DNA of 64,000 nt from an uncultured Celeribacter sp. GTDB taxonomy: Bacteria > Pseudomonadota > Alphaproteobacteria > Rhodobacterales > Rhodobacteraceae. Positions 63,867 through 64,000 of the stretch are shown here, piece by piece. The notes beneath the pieces were generated by a model. The model searched no databases. It saw only the letters and a program-made list of their open reading frames with translations, and was not told the origin of the DNA. The stretch covers positions 558,001-622,000 of the forward strand of contig NZ_OY780935.1 of assembly GCF_963675965.1 (NCBI RefSeq), in the 5' to 3' direction. A program made the position numbers and the translations under genes. Every line of letters begins with the position of its first letter. The stretch's first letter is position 1.

Positions 63867-64000
63867 TTACTGCTTTTCGGCGTAGCCAGTGCCCGTGAAA
63901 TTGATCTGATGCGAGGCGCCGCCACCGTCATCGATGGTCAGCGGCGCGACTGCACCGAGATCAATATACTCTTGATTGTCGCCTTTGAACTGCCCCGTCC
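63867..64000 (-). CDS. 3' end of an unidentified gene directly upstream of the Slam gene
   Basis: The visible 44 codons read TGQFKGDNQEYIDLG... to ...QINFTGTGYAEKQ and stop, with G-ATG of the Slam gene immediately after. The piece is Gly- and Asp-rich and beta-like. The start lies outside the window. Position suggests another Slam cargo, perhaps a secreted or surface protein, but the family is not recognised. Confidence 0.6.
   Translation of the reverse strand, partial: TGQFKGDNQEYIDLGAVAPLTIDDGGGASHQINFTGTGYAEKQ

Noticed and set aside
1..64000. CRISPR arrays or rRNA genes
   Set aside because: No regularly spaced direct repeats and no rRNA-like stretch were seen on either strand.

Overview
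The window looks like a chromosomal segment of a marine Rhodobacteraceae (Roseobacter-type alphaproteobacterium). The call rests on high GC, strong NNC/NNG codon preference and several gene neighbourhoods typical of that family: lptF-lptG-lptD-surA-pdxA-rsmA; yceD-rpmF-plsX-fabH-ihfA-merR-tRNA-Pro; argS-SPOR-nagZ-scpA-scpB; and yfgM-bamB-der. About 56 kb is dense, ordinary core genome. The last 7.5 kb (about 56.6-64 kb) is an accessory tract with dead mobile-element pieces at its edge and in its middle.

Layout. 0-6 kb: kdsA, a TfoX C-terminal-like gene that runs into a tiny Pmp3 membrane protein gene, ndk, a YheS-like ABC-F ATPase, a MarC protein, a membrane-anchored retropepsin-like protease and holC. 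6-15.6 kb: pepA, divergent from the LPS-export and outer-membrane biogenesis operon lptFG-lptD-surA with pdxA and rsmA, then a VOC protein. 15.7-23.4 kb, mostly minus strand: DUF4167, prmC-prfA, DUF1499-agmatinase, an outer-membrane beta-barrel protein, Uup and a TerB-like protein. 23.7-31.2 kb: LysE exporter, OlsB-like N-acyltransferase, msrB, bamE, then the rpmF-plsX-fabH-ihfA-merR block and tRNA-Pro(GGG). 31.2-43.2 kb: a long Dcd, a diguanylate cyclase, scpBA, nagZ, SPOR protein, argS, a CPA-type antiporter, dgt and erpA. 43.3-44.1 kb: an AT-rich control region with a Fur-box-like dyad and repeated TCGCACA motifs, ahead of a small secreted protein of unknown function. 44.2-55.7 kb: BaiN-like flavoprotein, xthA, a small membrane protein, der-bamB-yfgM and an RND efflux pair.

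Accessory end. dusA has an AT-rich, atypical 5' end next to a decayed tyrosine integrase and a broken IS3-type transposase fragment, which is the pattern expected of a decayed dusA-associated integrative element. Beyond it are two minus-strand groups. One is a tightly overlapped FecB-FecCD-FecE iron-chelate (or related) importer followed by an EamA permease. The other is a Slam-type outer-membrane translocon (TPR plus beta-barrel) with a Gly-rich surface lipoprotein downstream and the 3' end of an unidentified gene one base upstream. An IS5-type remnant separates the groups. The Slam/lipoprotein pair next to an iron-type ABC importer is the best candidate here for an under-described system: surface capture of an iron or heme source, delivery to the periplasm, and ABC import. 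This is inference from domain content and gene order.
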